Assembly: GCF_002285795.1 (NCBI RefSeq) | Contig: NZ_CP022961.1 | Location: 3,910,001-3,974,000 of the forward strand | DNA: 64,000 nucleotides | From: Plantactinospora sp. KBS50 | GTDB taxonomy: Bacteria > Actinomycetota > Actinomycetes > Mycobacteriales > Micromonosporaceae | Direction of reading: 5' to 3' | Part shown: positions 9,721 to 17,455 of the stretch, in pieces | Position numbering within the stretch: position 1 is the stretch's first letter | How the letters are laid out: each line of letters starts with the position of its first letter | The notes under the pieces: generated by a model | The model's input: only the letters and a program-made list of their open reading frames with translations | The model's database searches: none | What the model was told of the DNA's origin: nothing | Program-made: the position numbers and the translations under genes

Positions 9721-10697
9721 GCGCCAGCGGACAGAGCTACTGGCTGACCGAGCCGTGCCGGATCCGGCGCGAGGACAACAGCATCCGGATCGAGCGGGCC
9801 GACCGCACCCCCGTACGCATCCCGATCACCGACATCCGCGACCTCGTGGTCTTCGACAACGCGGACATCAACACCGCCGCGGTGTCGCTGCTGAGCCGGC
9901 ACCGGATCACCGTGCACCTGCTGGACCACTACGGCAACTACGCCGGGGCGCTCACCCCGGCCGAGGACATGTCCTCGGCGCACGTGGTCCGCGCGCAGGT
10001 CACACTCACCGCCGACCCGGTGGCCCGGCTCGCCGTCGCGCGGGCACTGGTCGGCGCGACCGCCGCCAACGTCGCCTGGGCGCTGGACACCGACCTGCTC
10101 GCCGGTCCCCTCGAACGGCTGCCGGCTCAGGTCCGGGCGTGCGCCGACGCCGAGGAGCTGATGGGCATCGAGGGCAACTTCCGGCGTACGGCCTGGGGTG
10201 TACTCGACACGCTGCTGCCACCCTGGTTGCGACTCGGCGGTCGCAGCCGCCGGCCACCCAGCAACGCCGGCAACGCGTTCATCAGCTACCTCAACGCCAT
10301 CACGTACGCGCGGGTGCTCACCGCGATCCGGTGCACGCCGCTGCATCCGGCGATCGGCTTCCTGCACGCCGACAGCGACCGGCGGCGCAACACCCTCGCC
10401 CTCGACCTCGCCGAACCGTTCAAACCGCTGCTCGCCGAACGGCTGCTGCGCCGGGCTGCCGCGCAACGCACCCTCACTGCCGCCGACTTCGTCAGCGACG
10501 TGCGCAGCGCCTCCCTCAGCACCGCCGGACGGAAGAAGGTATCGATCATGGTACGCGAGGAGTTGGCCACCACGGTCCACCACCGACAGCTCAAACGGAA
10601 GGTCTCCTACGAGGAACTGATCCACCTGGAGGCGCTCAAACTCGTCCGGCTCTGCCTCGAAGGCACCCCCTACAAGCCGTTCCGTCCGTGGTGGTGA
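9717..10697 (+). CDS. cas1: CRISPR integrase Cas1 (type I-B)
   Basis: A 326-residue protein; GTG 9717 overlaps the cas4 stop. Cas1 with Cas2 integrates new spacers at the leader-repeat junction. Metal-binding residues are recognisable: Glu152 (MGIEGNFRR), His217 (GFLHAD) and Glu233 (LDLAEPFKP). The N-terminal beta domain contains DIRDLVVFDNADINTAA and the C-terminal helical domain ends YKPFRPW. It lies 3 nt before cas2. Because the I-E cas1 in this window is destroyed, this is the only intact integrase here. Confidence 0.97.
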   Translation: MSASGQSYWLTEPCRIRREDNSIRIERADRTPVRIPITDIRDLVVFDNADINTAAVSLLSRHRITVHLLDHYGNYAGALTPAEDMSSAHVVRAQVTLTADPVARLAVARALVGATAANVAWALDTDLLAGPLERLPAQVRACADAEELMGIEGNFRRTAWGVLDTLLPPWLRLGGRSRRPPSNAGNAFISYLNAITYARVLTAIRCTPLHPAIGFLHADSDRRRNTLALDLAEPFKPLLAERLLRRAAAQRTLTAADFVSDVRSASLSTAGRKKVSIMVREELATTVHHRQLKRKVSYEELIHLEALKLVRLCLEGTPYKPFRPWW

Positions 10698-10700
10698 ACG

Positions 10701-10964
10701 ATGTTCGTCGTTCTGGTCTACGACACCGCCGTCGAGCGCAACCCCAACGCCCTGCGGACCTGCCGGCAGTACCTGCACTGGGTCCAGCGCAGCGTCTTCG
10801 AAGGCGAACTGTCCACCGCACAACACCGCAGCCTGATGACCGCCCTCCGTCAGCAACTCGACCTCGGTCATGACAGCGTCCGCGTCTACCGGATAGGCTC
10901 CCCCCACCTCGTCCAGGTCGACGCCCTCGGCACCGAACTCGGGAACTCCGACTCGGTGCTCTGA
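10701..10964 (+). CDS. cas2: Cas2 (type I-B)
   Basis: An 87-residue ferredoxin-fold protein that opens with MFVVLVYDTAVERN, the classic Cas2 first strand with its conserved Asp at residue 8. It scaffolds the Cas1 dimers during spacer integration. ATG 10701 follows the cas1 stop by 3 nt. The stop codon lies inside the first bases of the leader of array 2, so the operon ends directly on the array. Confidence 0.96.
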   Translation: MFVVLVYDTAVERNPNALRTCRQYLHWVQRSVFEGELSTAQHRSLMTALRQQLDLGHDSVRVYRIGSPHLVQVDALGTELGNSDSVL

Positions 10965-11053
10965 CCAGCACAAATGCACAACCGGCGGTCCGCTGCAAAA
11001 TCGGCCTCAACCGAGCACCAAAAGGTGGCCCTGACCTGCGACTTAAGGTTCGG
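10959..11053 (+). promoter_or_regulatory. Leader of CRISPR array 2
   Basis: This is the second copy of the 95-bp leader, starting within the last bases of cas2. It differs from leader 1 by about six substitutions, mostly in the middle (around 11002-11026), while both ends are unchanged. The invariant last 25 bases before the repeat probably hold the integration anchor. Confidence 0.9.
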
Positions 11054-11556
11054 GTCGCCGCATCACCCCTGGAGGGATCGCAACATCAGCAACACCCGCC
11101 GCCACCCATCCGGGTCGCAGGTCGCCGCATCACCCCTGGAGGGATCGCAACCGGTAGGGGTGGCGTTGCTCTGGCGTCCATCCGGGCGTCGCCGCATCAC
11201 CCCTGGAGGGATCGCAACGGTCGGCCGGATGGTTGGGGGTTGATGGCTTGGGGTCGCCGCATCACCCCTGGAGGGATCGCAACTGGCCGCCGTAGACCAC
11301 CCTTCTGACCCCGACCTGGTCCCAGTCGCCGCATCACCCCTGGAGGGATCGCAACCTGCGGAGCGCGGCCGGTCTGGCCGCGCTCCGGCTGGTCGCCGCA
11401 TCACCCCTGGAGGGATCGCAACCGTACTTCCTTCAGTGGATGATTTGCGATCATCCACGTCGCCGCATCACCCCTGGAGGGATCGCAACCGGTTTGCTGC
11501 GGGTCCGACACCGCGGCGAGCTGGGGTCGCCGCATCACCCCTGGAGGGATCGCGAG
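11054..11556 (+). CRISPR. CRISPR array 2, 8 repeats, 7 spacers, 31-bp repeat variant
   Basis: Repeats start at 11054, 11121, 11188, 11253, 11325, 11392, 11459 and 11526, with spacers of 34-41 bp. Each is 31 bp and reads GTCGCCGCATC…, one G longer than the array 1 repeat (GTCGCCCATC…), with the rest identical. The last repeat is degenerate at its end (GCGAG in place of GCAAC), marking the trailer. Spacer 5 (11356-11391) contains a 12-bp perfect inverted repeat and spacer 6 (11423-11458) an 8-bp one. Confidence 0.98.
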
Positions 11557-11600
11557 GGCGTACGATCACGAAAGATCCGCCGCCGGTCGGTGGTCGGGAT

Positions 11601-11831
11601 GTGGACTATGACCAGCAGCGGCGGGATCTGGTTGCGCAGGGCCGGTCCAACTGCGGGCGCATCGCGATCAGCGTACGCGGCATGCAATCCTGGCTTGTAC
11701 GCATCGCCCCCGGCACGGTACGGCAACTGGACGAGGAACAATTCGCGGCACGGCTCCGTGAGGCAGCCGGCGAACTGATCCGCGACCAGTTCGCCGGAAT
11801 CCGCGTACTGAAGAGCCGGATCTACGGCTGA
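11601..11831 (+). CDS. Small hypothetical protein, weakly YbaB/EbfC-like
   Basis: A 76-residue protein. GTG 11601 was chosen because upstream codons in frame run through the array. The protein has an N-terminal basic helix, a central GRIAISVRGMQSWLVRIAPG strand pair and a C-terminal amphipathic helix (EEQFAARLREAAGELIRDQ). That order resembles YbaB/EbfC-like nucleoid proteins often found beside secretion or RM genes in actinomycetes, but similarity is faint and function is unknown. It lies 15 bp before the lipoprotein gene, so the two are probably cotranscribed between arrays 2 and 3. Confidence 0.6.
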   Translation: MDYDQQRRDLVAQGRSNCGRIAISVRGMQSWLVRIAPGTVRQLDEEQFAARLREAAGELIRDQFAGIRVLKSRIYG

Positions 11832-11846
11832 GTCCGGGAGGGTGTC

Positions 11847-12695
11847 GTGACTTCATCTCACCGCCGCGGCCCGATCGTCTGGTCGGTACTGGTGTGCCTG
11901 CTGCCCACGGCCACGGTGAGCGGATGCACATCCGACTCGTCCCGCCCGCAACCCTCGGCATGCGCCGTACCCACGGCCGCTCCGTCGGGCACCGAGGGTC
12001 CAGCAGACCAGGCACCAGGCGGCGGTGGCCTACAAGTCGTCGACCACGGCCACACCGAGAAGAGTTCTGTGAGCCTCGGCGCGATTGTGCGGAACACCGC
12101 CAGCCAGATCGCCTATCGAACCACGGTCACCCTGCGGGTGTCCGATCCGCAGGGACGCACCGCGATCGACCCGCTCAACGCCGCACAACTCATCCTCGAA
12201 ATCCCCATCATCATGCCCGGCCAGCAGGTCGCCGTCGCCTCCTCAGCCGGACTCCGCACCGACCTCAGCCCCGCAGGAAGGCCGGACAAGGTGGCATCCT
12301 TCGACGTCACGCTCGGCCCAACCCTCTGGCTCCCACCCGAGAACACCACACTGTTCCCCACCGTCACCACCACCTACCTCGGAGTCGATCGCTTCGATGG
12401 GGACCCGACCAGCGGTAGGGTGCGGTACTCCGTCACCTCCACGTCGTGCCGCCCGCTGGTCGCCCGAGGCAGCTTCGCGGTCTTCCTCGACCAGACCGGC
12501 GCCGTGGTCGGCGGCGCGTTCGACCCGGACACCACTTCGCCACACTGCGATGCCATGGACCATGAGGAGTCGCTGTCAACGATCCACAGCATTCCGACCG
12601 GGATCGACGAGGCCAAGACCGTGGTCAGCGTCTACTGCGACATCGCCACAGTCGGCGGCGGCCGGGTGAAACCCTCCGGCGCACCCTTCAACTGA
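11847..12695 (+). CDS. Putative secreted lipoprotein of unknown function
   Basis: A 282-residue protein with GTG start 11847, preceded by gggaggg. Residues 1-27 form a lipoprotein signal (MTSSHRRGPIVWSVLVCLL then TVSGC lipobox), so Cys27 would be lipidated and the protein anchored outside the membrane. The mature part is Thr/Val/Pro-rich with alternating hydrophobic strands (TTVTLRVSDPQG, FDVTLGPTLWLPP), suggesting a beta-sandwich. I do not recognise a family. It sits between two CRISPR arrays and shares no visible link to immunity. Confidence 0.7.
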   Translation: MTSSHRRGPIVWSVLVCLLPTATVSGCTSDSSRPQPSACAVPTAAPSGTEGPADQAPGGGGLQVVDHGHTEKSSVSLGAIVRNTASQIAYRTTVTLRVSDPQGRTAIDPLNAAQLILEIPIIMPGQQVAVASSAGLRTDLSPAGRPDKVASFDVTLGPTLWLPPENTTLFPTVTTTYLGVDRFDGDPTSGRVRYSVTSTSCRPLVARGSFAVFLDQTGAVVGGAFDPDTTSPHCDAMDHEESLSTIHSIPTGIDEAKTVVSVYCDIATVGGGRVKPSGAPFN

Positions 12696-12756
12696 CCGAA
12701 AACCCAGCCGTACGTGTGCCGCCAGCCGCGCCCCCGACGACGACCCACGTTCGGTA

Positions 12757-12851
12757 CGCTGACCAGCACAAATGCACAACCGGCGGTCCGCTGCAAAATC
12801 GGCCCCATCCGAGCACCAAAAGGCGACCCTGACCTGCGACTTAAGGTTCGG
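12757..12851 (+). promoter_or_regulatory. Leader of CRISPR array 3
   Basis: This is the third copy of the 95-bp leader. It is closer to leader 2 than to leader 1 in its centre (atgcacaaccgg, gagcaccaaaagg), but the repeat that follows begins GTCAC as in array 1. It lies about 60 bp after the lipoprotein stop. Confidence 0.9.
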
Positions 12852-13556
12852 GTCACCCATCACCCCTGGAGGGATCGCAACTCCAACGTCTCAACCGCGT
12901 CAACAGACGCAGCAAGGTCGCCCATCGCCCCTGGAGGGATCGCAACGCACCCTGGTCTACGACGATCCGGCCACCCACCGGCTGGTCGCCCATCGCCCCT
13001 GGAGGGATCGCAACCCCAACCCAACATGGCCGGCATGCTCGCCACGCTGGTCGCCCATCACCCCTGGAGGGATCGCAACCGGACCGGTTCGCCGTGGTGG
13101 AAGTCGTGGAGGAGGAGGTCGCCCATCACCCCTGGAGGGATCGCAACCCCATCGCCTCGGCGACGTCACCGCCGAGAGTGAGTCGCCCATCACCCCTGGA
13201 GGGATCGCAACATGTGCACCAGCTCCTGCGCCACCCCCACCAGGGGGAACGTCACCCATCACCCCTGGAGGGATCGCAACGGGCTCAGGAGGCGTTGGGC
13301 AGGGCGACGCAGCAGGCCGGTCACCCATCACCCCTGGAGGGATCGCAACGCGGTGGTGTTGGAGGCGGATGTGTTGGATCAGGCGGCGGTCACCCATCAC
13401 CCCTGGAGGGATCGCAACGCCCTCCGCCCATTCGTCGTTCCAGTTCCGCGACGTCCAGTCGCCCATCACCCCTGGAGGGATCGCAACGCGGTGTACGCGA
13501 TGAAGTAGCGCATCTGCGCCTCCTCCGTCGCCCATCACCCCTGGAGGGATCGCCGC
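12852..13556 (+). CRISPR. CRISPR array 3, 11 repeats, 10 spacers, mosaic repeats
   Basis: Repeats of 30 bp start at 12852, 12917, 12985, 13050, 13118, 13182, 13251, 13320, 13389, 13458 and 13527; spacers are 34-39 bp. Repeats 1, 7, 8 and 9 begin GTCAC, the others GTCGC. Repeats 2 and 3 carry CATCGCC instead of CATCACC. The last repeat ends GCCGC and is degenerate. About 40 bp further on, 13596-13609 (gtcgccgtatcacc) resembles the start of an array 2-type repeat and may be an eroded relic. Confidence 0.98.
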
Positions 13557-13566
13557 GGACCGAGGT

Positions 13567-13845
13567 CTAGGCCGCCGATACCGCTTGACAGCAAGGTCGC
13601 CGTATCACCGCAGCCCCGCACACCGGGAACTGCCCCGGGATCCTCGGGACCCGACGCCGCAGCGCGGCCACGTCGAGGATCGCGTCGAACGTGGATGCCT
13701 TCGGCGCTGCCCTGGTCAGGAGCTGCTGACGTTCGAGCCGGACCGCGACGGACCGGGCCATCGCGTCCGATTCCACTCCGGGCTTGGTGGCGTCGGCAGC
13801 CTCGGCGTGCTCCCGTGCTGCCCACGGCGTTCGAGCCTGCTCCAT
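13567..13845 (-). pseudogene. Remnant of a DUF5753-type helix-turn-helix regulator
   Basis: The minus strand encodes a piece resembling the ligand-binding DUF5753 domain of actinobacterial XRE regulators: ARSVAVRLERQQLLTR, then FDAILDVAALRRRVP, matching the usual V..R..RQ..L and vldEaaLRR pattern. No helix-turn-helix domain precedes it, and the downstream part of the domain runs into the end of CRISPR array 3. It is best read as a fragment of a regulator truncated when the array region was assembled. Its usual partner, DUF397, occurs alone at 31.2 kb. Confidence 0.5.
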
Positions 13846-13940
13846 ACCGTCATCAGGCCGGCAGCCCGGTCAACGGCTCGACAGGACCCGGTGGGCCGGG
13901 CCCGTTCCAGCGTTGCCGGCGTTGGTCCTATTGTCTTGGC

Positions 13941-14252
13941 GTGAAGCGCCCACCCCTCCCGATCGCCGTCGCGAGCGGTCTCATCCTCGTCGAGGCGATC
14001 GTTTTCATCGTTTTTGGCACTCCGATCCTTGCCGCGCTCGGCGTGCTGACGTCCGCAATATTCATATTTTATACATTGCGGGGAAACCGGCAGATTGCCC
14101 GACTTACCATCATCTCCCTGGCCATCAAACTATTAATGTTGATCCCCTATTGGAATCCACTCAGACTGTTTCCTGTGGTGCTGTGGACGGCCGTGACACT
14201 GCTGTTCTGGCTGCCAGAGCAGTCTCGGGAGTGGTTCCGGCAGAACGACTGA
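13941..14252 (+). CDS. Small integral membrane protein
   Basis: A 103-residue protein; GTG 13941 was chosen because codons upstream in frame encode Arg/Pro-rich text unlike a membrane protein. Three hydrophobic segments are clear: PIAVASGLILVEAIVFIVFG, a second through ILAALGVLTSAIFIFYT, and a third around LFPVVLWTAVTLLFWLP, separated by a basic loop (RGNRQIAR). Local base composition is notably AT-richer than the neighbours (around 14055-14150), which could mark a transferred gene. Family and function are not recognised. Confidence 0.6.
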   Translation: MKRPPLPIAVASGLILVEAIVFIVFGTPILAALGVLTSAIFIFYTLRGNRQIARLTIISLAIKLLMLIPYWNPLRLFPVVLWTAVTLLFWLPEQSREWFRQND

Positions 14253-14541
14253 GCGCTGTCGCGGGAGTCCGTCAGGCTGCGACGAAGGGCGCCGAGGTCG
14301 CCCGCATGGGTCGAGGTTCGGCGCCGACAGCGCGGCGACCGGGTGCGGCTCCGACCGTGTCGGGAGGCGGTCCTGCCCCGCGACTCAGGACTCGGGGCGG
14401 ATCGGGCCGTCGGTGAGATGTACGCCAGGGACCTTACAGGGACCGGCAATAGGACTGGCGGGCTGCGGCGCGCCCTGGCGCTTTGCGCGTCGGTACGCGG
14501 GACGGCCGCACAGAACGGGACGGGCGCGGCGCCGCCCTCGC
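14253..14541. other. Gene-free stretch
   Basis: These 289 bp between the membrane protein and the convergent methyltransferase contain only short GC-rich open frames without ribosome sites or recognisable products. I see no clear hairpin terminator. Confidence 0.5.
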
Positions 14542-15189
14542 CTAGGCTTTGCGCGCGAGCAGGTGGACCGACTGGAACTGCCGGCGGTCGGTGGGCTGCG
14601 GCTCGCAGACCATCCGGGCCACCTCGTCCAGTCCGGACCTGCGCAGCAGGTCGGCGAGGTGGTCGGGCCACCACCTGTGGGCCGGCGCGACGGTGTGGTC
14701 GAAGACCTGCGTGGGGTGGGATGGCCCGTCGGTTGCCGAGAAACCGATGAGCAGGTGGCCGCCGGGTGCCAGCACGCGGTGAAACTCGGCCAGGATGGCG
14801 GGGACCTCGGCCGGCGGGGTGTGGATGACCGACCAGCGGGACAGTACGCCGCCGAGCGCGCCGTCGGCGATGTCCAACGCGGTCATCGAGCCCTCGTCGA
14901 ACCGCAGTTTCGGGTACGCCTGCCGGGCCAGTCTGATCATCTCGGTGGAGGCGTCCACGCCGAACGCCGCCAGCCCGAGGTGGTCCAGGTGGTCGGTGAT
15001 GTGGCCGGGTCCGCACCCCAGGTCCGCCACCTGGCCGTTCCCGCCGGCACGCACGAGGTCGGCGAAGGCGCCGAGGACCGCCCGGTCCAGGGGACTGTCC
15101 CGCAACGTGTCGCGGAACATCTGGGCGTACGTCGAGGCAACAGCGTCGTACGCCGTACGGGTGGCCCGGTGGACCTCGTCGTCAAGCAT
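14542..15189 (-). CDS. Class I SAM-dependent methyltransferase
   Basis: A 215-residue cytoplasmic enzyme of the Methyltransf_11/25 type. Motif I is VADLGCGPGHITDHL near residues 54-68, followed by an acidic strand end (GVDAST) that would hold the SAM ribose. Later elements are EGSMTALDIADGALGGVLS (motif II region) and HRVLAPGGHLLIGF (motif IV/post). The start is ATG 15189 (MLDDEVHRATRTAYD), the canonical opening helix. Substrate is unknown; small-molecule methylation is likely. It is monocistronic. Confidence 0.85.
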   Translation of the reverse strand: MLDDEVHRATRTAYDAVASTYAQMFRDTLRDSPLDRAVLGAFADLVRAGGNGQVADLGCGPGHITDHLDHLGLAAFGVDASTEMIRLARQAYPKLRFDEGSMTALDIADGALGGVLSRWSVIHTPPAEVPAILAEFHRVLAPGGHLLIGFSATDGPSHPTQVFDHTVAPAHRWWPDHLADLLRRSGLDEVARMVCEPQPTDRRQFQSVHLLARKA

Positions 15190-15292
15190 GCCGAAGACCC
15201 TAGCCCCCGCCGCACCCCTCGTTGGTCAAGGCGGTTGCCCGCCGGCAAACGCCTCGATCAACAGGCCGAGACAGCCGAGACCGGGCCGGGCA

Positions 15293-15365
15293 GACGAGGC
15301 GAAGCGGGGCCGGGCAGACGAGGCGAGGCCAGGGCGGCGAGGCGGGGGCCGGGCAGGCGGAACGG
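15293..15365. repeat. Short direct repeats rich in GGGCCGGGCAGACGAGGCGA
   Basis: Two close copies of a roughly 24-bp unit and a decayed third lie between the methyltransferase start and the stop of the aldo/keto reductase. No gene covers them. They look like slippage-type tandem repeats. Confidence 0.6.
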
Positions 15366-15367
15366 GG

Positions 15368-16366
15368 TCAGTTTCCGACGCCGAGGTTGGACATGAAGGC
15401 GCTCGGGTAGCGGTCGCCGCGCGCCGCGCCCCGGGGCACCGCCTTCTCGATCTCGGCGAGGTCGTCGGCGCTGAGCGTCAGGTCGGCCGCGGGCAGCGCC
15501 TCGGCCAGCCGTTCGCGGGTGCGGGCGCCGACCAGCGGCACGATCTGCGGACCCTGCGCGGCGACCCAGGCGATCGCGAGTTGGGCCACCGTGCAGCCCT
15601 TCGCCGAGGCTACCTGCCGCAGCGCCTCGACCAGGGCGAGGTTGTGCTCGACGTTGCCGGCCGCGAACCGTGGGCTGACGCCGCGGTAGTCGCCGGGGCG
15701 TATGGCCTGGTCCGCCCGCCACCGGCCGGAGATCAGGCCGCGGCCCAGGACGCCGTACGCGGTCAGCCCGATGCCCAGCTCGCGCAGGGTGGGCAGGATG
15801 TCCGCCTCCACCGCGCGGGACAGCAGCGAGTATTCGATCTGCAGGTCGGCGACCGGGTGTACGGCGTGTGCCCGCCGGACGGTGGCGGCGTCGACCTCGG
15901 AGAGCCCGACGTGCCGCACGTACCCGGCGTCGACGGCCTCCTTGATGGCGCCCACCGTCTCCTCGATGGGGACCGCCGGGTCGAGCCGGGCGGGCCGGTA
16001 GACGTCGATGTGGTCGACGCCGAGCCGGGTGAGCGAGTAGGCCAGGAAGTTCTTCACCGCCTCGGGGCGGCAGTCGTACCCGCCGCCGATTCGCCCGCCC
16101 GGTCCGCCCAGCCCGCCGAACTTGACGCTGAGCAGGTAGCTGTCCCGGTCGCGCCCGCGCAGCGCCTCGGCGAGCAGCAGCTCGTTGTGGCCCATGCCGT
16201 AGAAGTCGCCGGTGTCGATCAGGGTGATGCCGGCGTCCAGCGCGGCGTGCACGGTGGCGATGCTCTCCGCGCGATCGGCCGGGCCGTAGCCGCCGGACAT
16301 GCCCATGGCTCCCAGTCCGAGCGTGGAGACCGCCGGCCCGGTACGGCCCAGGGTTGTCGTCTGCAT
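15368..16366 (-). CDS. Aldo/keto reductase
   Basis: A 332-residue NADPH-dependent oxidoreductase with a TIM-barrel fold. ATG 16366 follows a good GAAGGAG site and begins MQTTTLGRTGPAVSTLGLG, the standard AKR N-terminus. The catalytic Asp/Tyr are in LIDTGDFYG and the Lys in LSVKFGG. The usual His position reads YRPARLDP rather than YxxHRxDP, a variant common in one actinobacterial AKR branch. The C-terminus has the VPLVGARTRERLAEAL cofactor segment. It is divergent from the XRE regulator at 16495, which probably controls it. Substrate is unknown. Confidence 0.9.
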   Translation of the reverse strand: MQTTTLGRTGPAVSTLGLGAMGMSGGYGPADRAESIATVHAALDAGITLIDTGDFYGMGHNELLLAEALRGRDRDSYLLSVKFGGLGGPGGRIGGGYDCRPEAVKNFLAYSLTRLGVDHIDVYRPARLDPAVPIEETVGAIKEAVDAGYVRHVGLSEVDAATVRRAHAVHPVADLQIEYSLLSRAVEADILPTLRELGIGLTAYGVLGRGLISGRWRADQAIRPGDYRGVSPRFAAGNVEHNLALVEALRQVASAKGCTVAQLAIAWVAAQGPQIVPLVGARTRERLAEALPAADLTLSADDLAEIEKAVPRGAARGDRYPSAFMSNLGVGN

Positions 16367-16494
16367 CGCGTACTCCTTCGGGGTTGGTGTCGGTTCCCAG
16401 GCTGCCCCCGGTGCGAGGGTGGCGGGAGCGGACCGGTCATCGTGGGATCGCCGCTCCCTGGTTGGGCGTGCCGCCGGCGCGGCAGCATGGGGGC

Positions 16495-17364
16495 ATGCAG
16501 CGTGACCAGCTCGCCGATTTTCTGCGCCGCCGCCGGGCGGCGATCCGGCCGGCCGACGTGGGCATCGCCGAGGGGCCGCGCCGCCGTACGGTGGGGCTGC
16601 GCCGGGAGGAGGTGGCCCGGCTGGCCGGCATGTCGGTGGACTATGTCGTACGCCTGGAGCAGGGTCGCAGCAGCCAGCCGTCGACGCAGTTGCTCGGGGC
16701 GCTGGCCCGGGCGTTGCGGCTCTCCGACGACGAGCGTGATCACCTGTTCCACCTGGCCGGGCAGCAGCCGCCGCCGTCGGTCGGGACGGCCCGGCTGGCG
16801 CGTGCCGGCCTGCTCCGGCTGCTGGACCTGATCGACGACACGCCGGCGGTGGTGCTGTCGGATCTGGGCGAGGTGCTGGCCCAGAACCGGGCATCGGTGC
16901 TGCTGACGGGCGATCACAGCGGTTTCGCAGGCGACCGCCGCTATGTGGCGTACCGCTGGTTCACCGAGCCGGCGGCCCGCGCGGTCCATCCGCCGGCGGA
17001 GCACGAGCGGCACGCCCGGCAGCTCGTGGCGGATCTGCGGGCGGTGGCCGGCCGCCGGCCGGACGATCCCACGGTCAACGGGTTGGTGGGCCGGTTGCGG
17101 GCCGCGAGCGGGGAGTTCCGGCGGCTGTGGGCCGAGCATGAGGTGGCGGTGCGGCGGATGGACCGCAAGACGCTCGTGCATCCGCGGGTGGGTCCGCTGG
17201 TGATGGACTGCGAGACGCTGGTCACCCCCGATCAGGGCCAGTTGCTGCTGGTGCTCACCCCGGCCGATGTCGAGGCCCGGGAGCGGCTGGATCTGCTGCG
17301 GGTGCTCGGGGTGCAGGAGTTCGCCACGCGGGCGCCGCGGTCCGCGGACGCCCGGCCGCGTTGA
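16495..17364 (+). CDS. XRE-family transcriptional regulator (MmyB-like C-terminal domain)
   Basis: A 289-residue regulator. The N-terminal helix-turn-helix spans about residues 5-75, with RTVGLRREEVARLAGMSVDY and VVRLEQGRSSQPSTQLLGAL as recognition helices. The C-terminal half (from about residue 100) matches the MmyB ligand-binding type: TPAVVLSDLGEVLAQNRAS, a RWFTEPAARAV segment and the closing HPRVGPLVMDCETL. ATG 16495 starts the standard MQRDQLADFLRRRR helix. It is divergent from the aldo/keto reductase with 128 bp between, the usual arrangement for an AKR or SDR repressor. Confidence 0.9.
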   Translation: MQRDQLADFLRRRRAAIRPADVGIAEGPRRRTVGLRREEVARLAGMSVDYVVRLEQGRSSQPSTQLLGALARALRLSDDERDHLFHLAGQQPPPSVGTARLARAGLLRLLDLIDDTPAVVLSDLGEVLAQNRASVLLTGDHSGFAGDRRYVAYRWFTEPAARAVHPPAEHERHARQLVADLRAVAGRRPDDPTVNGLVGRLRAASGEFRRLWAEHEVAVRRMDRKTLVHPRVGPLVMDCETLVTPDQGQLLLVLTPADVEARERLDLLRVLGVQEFATRAPRSADARPR

Positions 17365-17390
17365 TCACGGCGGCGGGCGCCGGACGCGGC

Positions 17391-17455
17391 CGGCTCAGGC
17401 GGCACAGCGGGCGGCGGGGTCAGGCGGCGCAGCGGGGTCAGGTGGCGCAGCGGAA
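17391..17455. repeat. Three tandem copies of a ~20-bp unit (GGTCAGGCGGCGCAGCGG)
   Basis: Copies near 17394, 17418 and 17436 follow one another, the last overlapping the stop codon of the FGE gene. The first two have no coding role. The array lies between two convergent genes. Confidence 0.6.

Noticed and set aside
2276-13556. Self-targeting spacers matching genes in this window
   Set aside because: Reading by eye showed no convincing long match. An exhaustive alignment of the 32 spacers against the genome would be needed to settle it.
15368-16894. A 508-residue version of the aldo/keto reductase
   Set aside because: The upstream part overlaps the divergent XRE regulator, and the GAAGGAG site points to ATG 16366.
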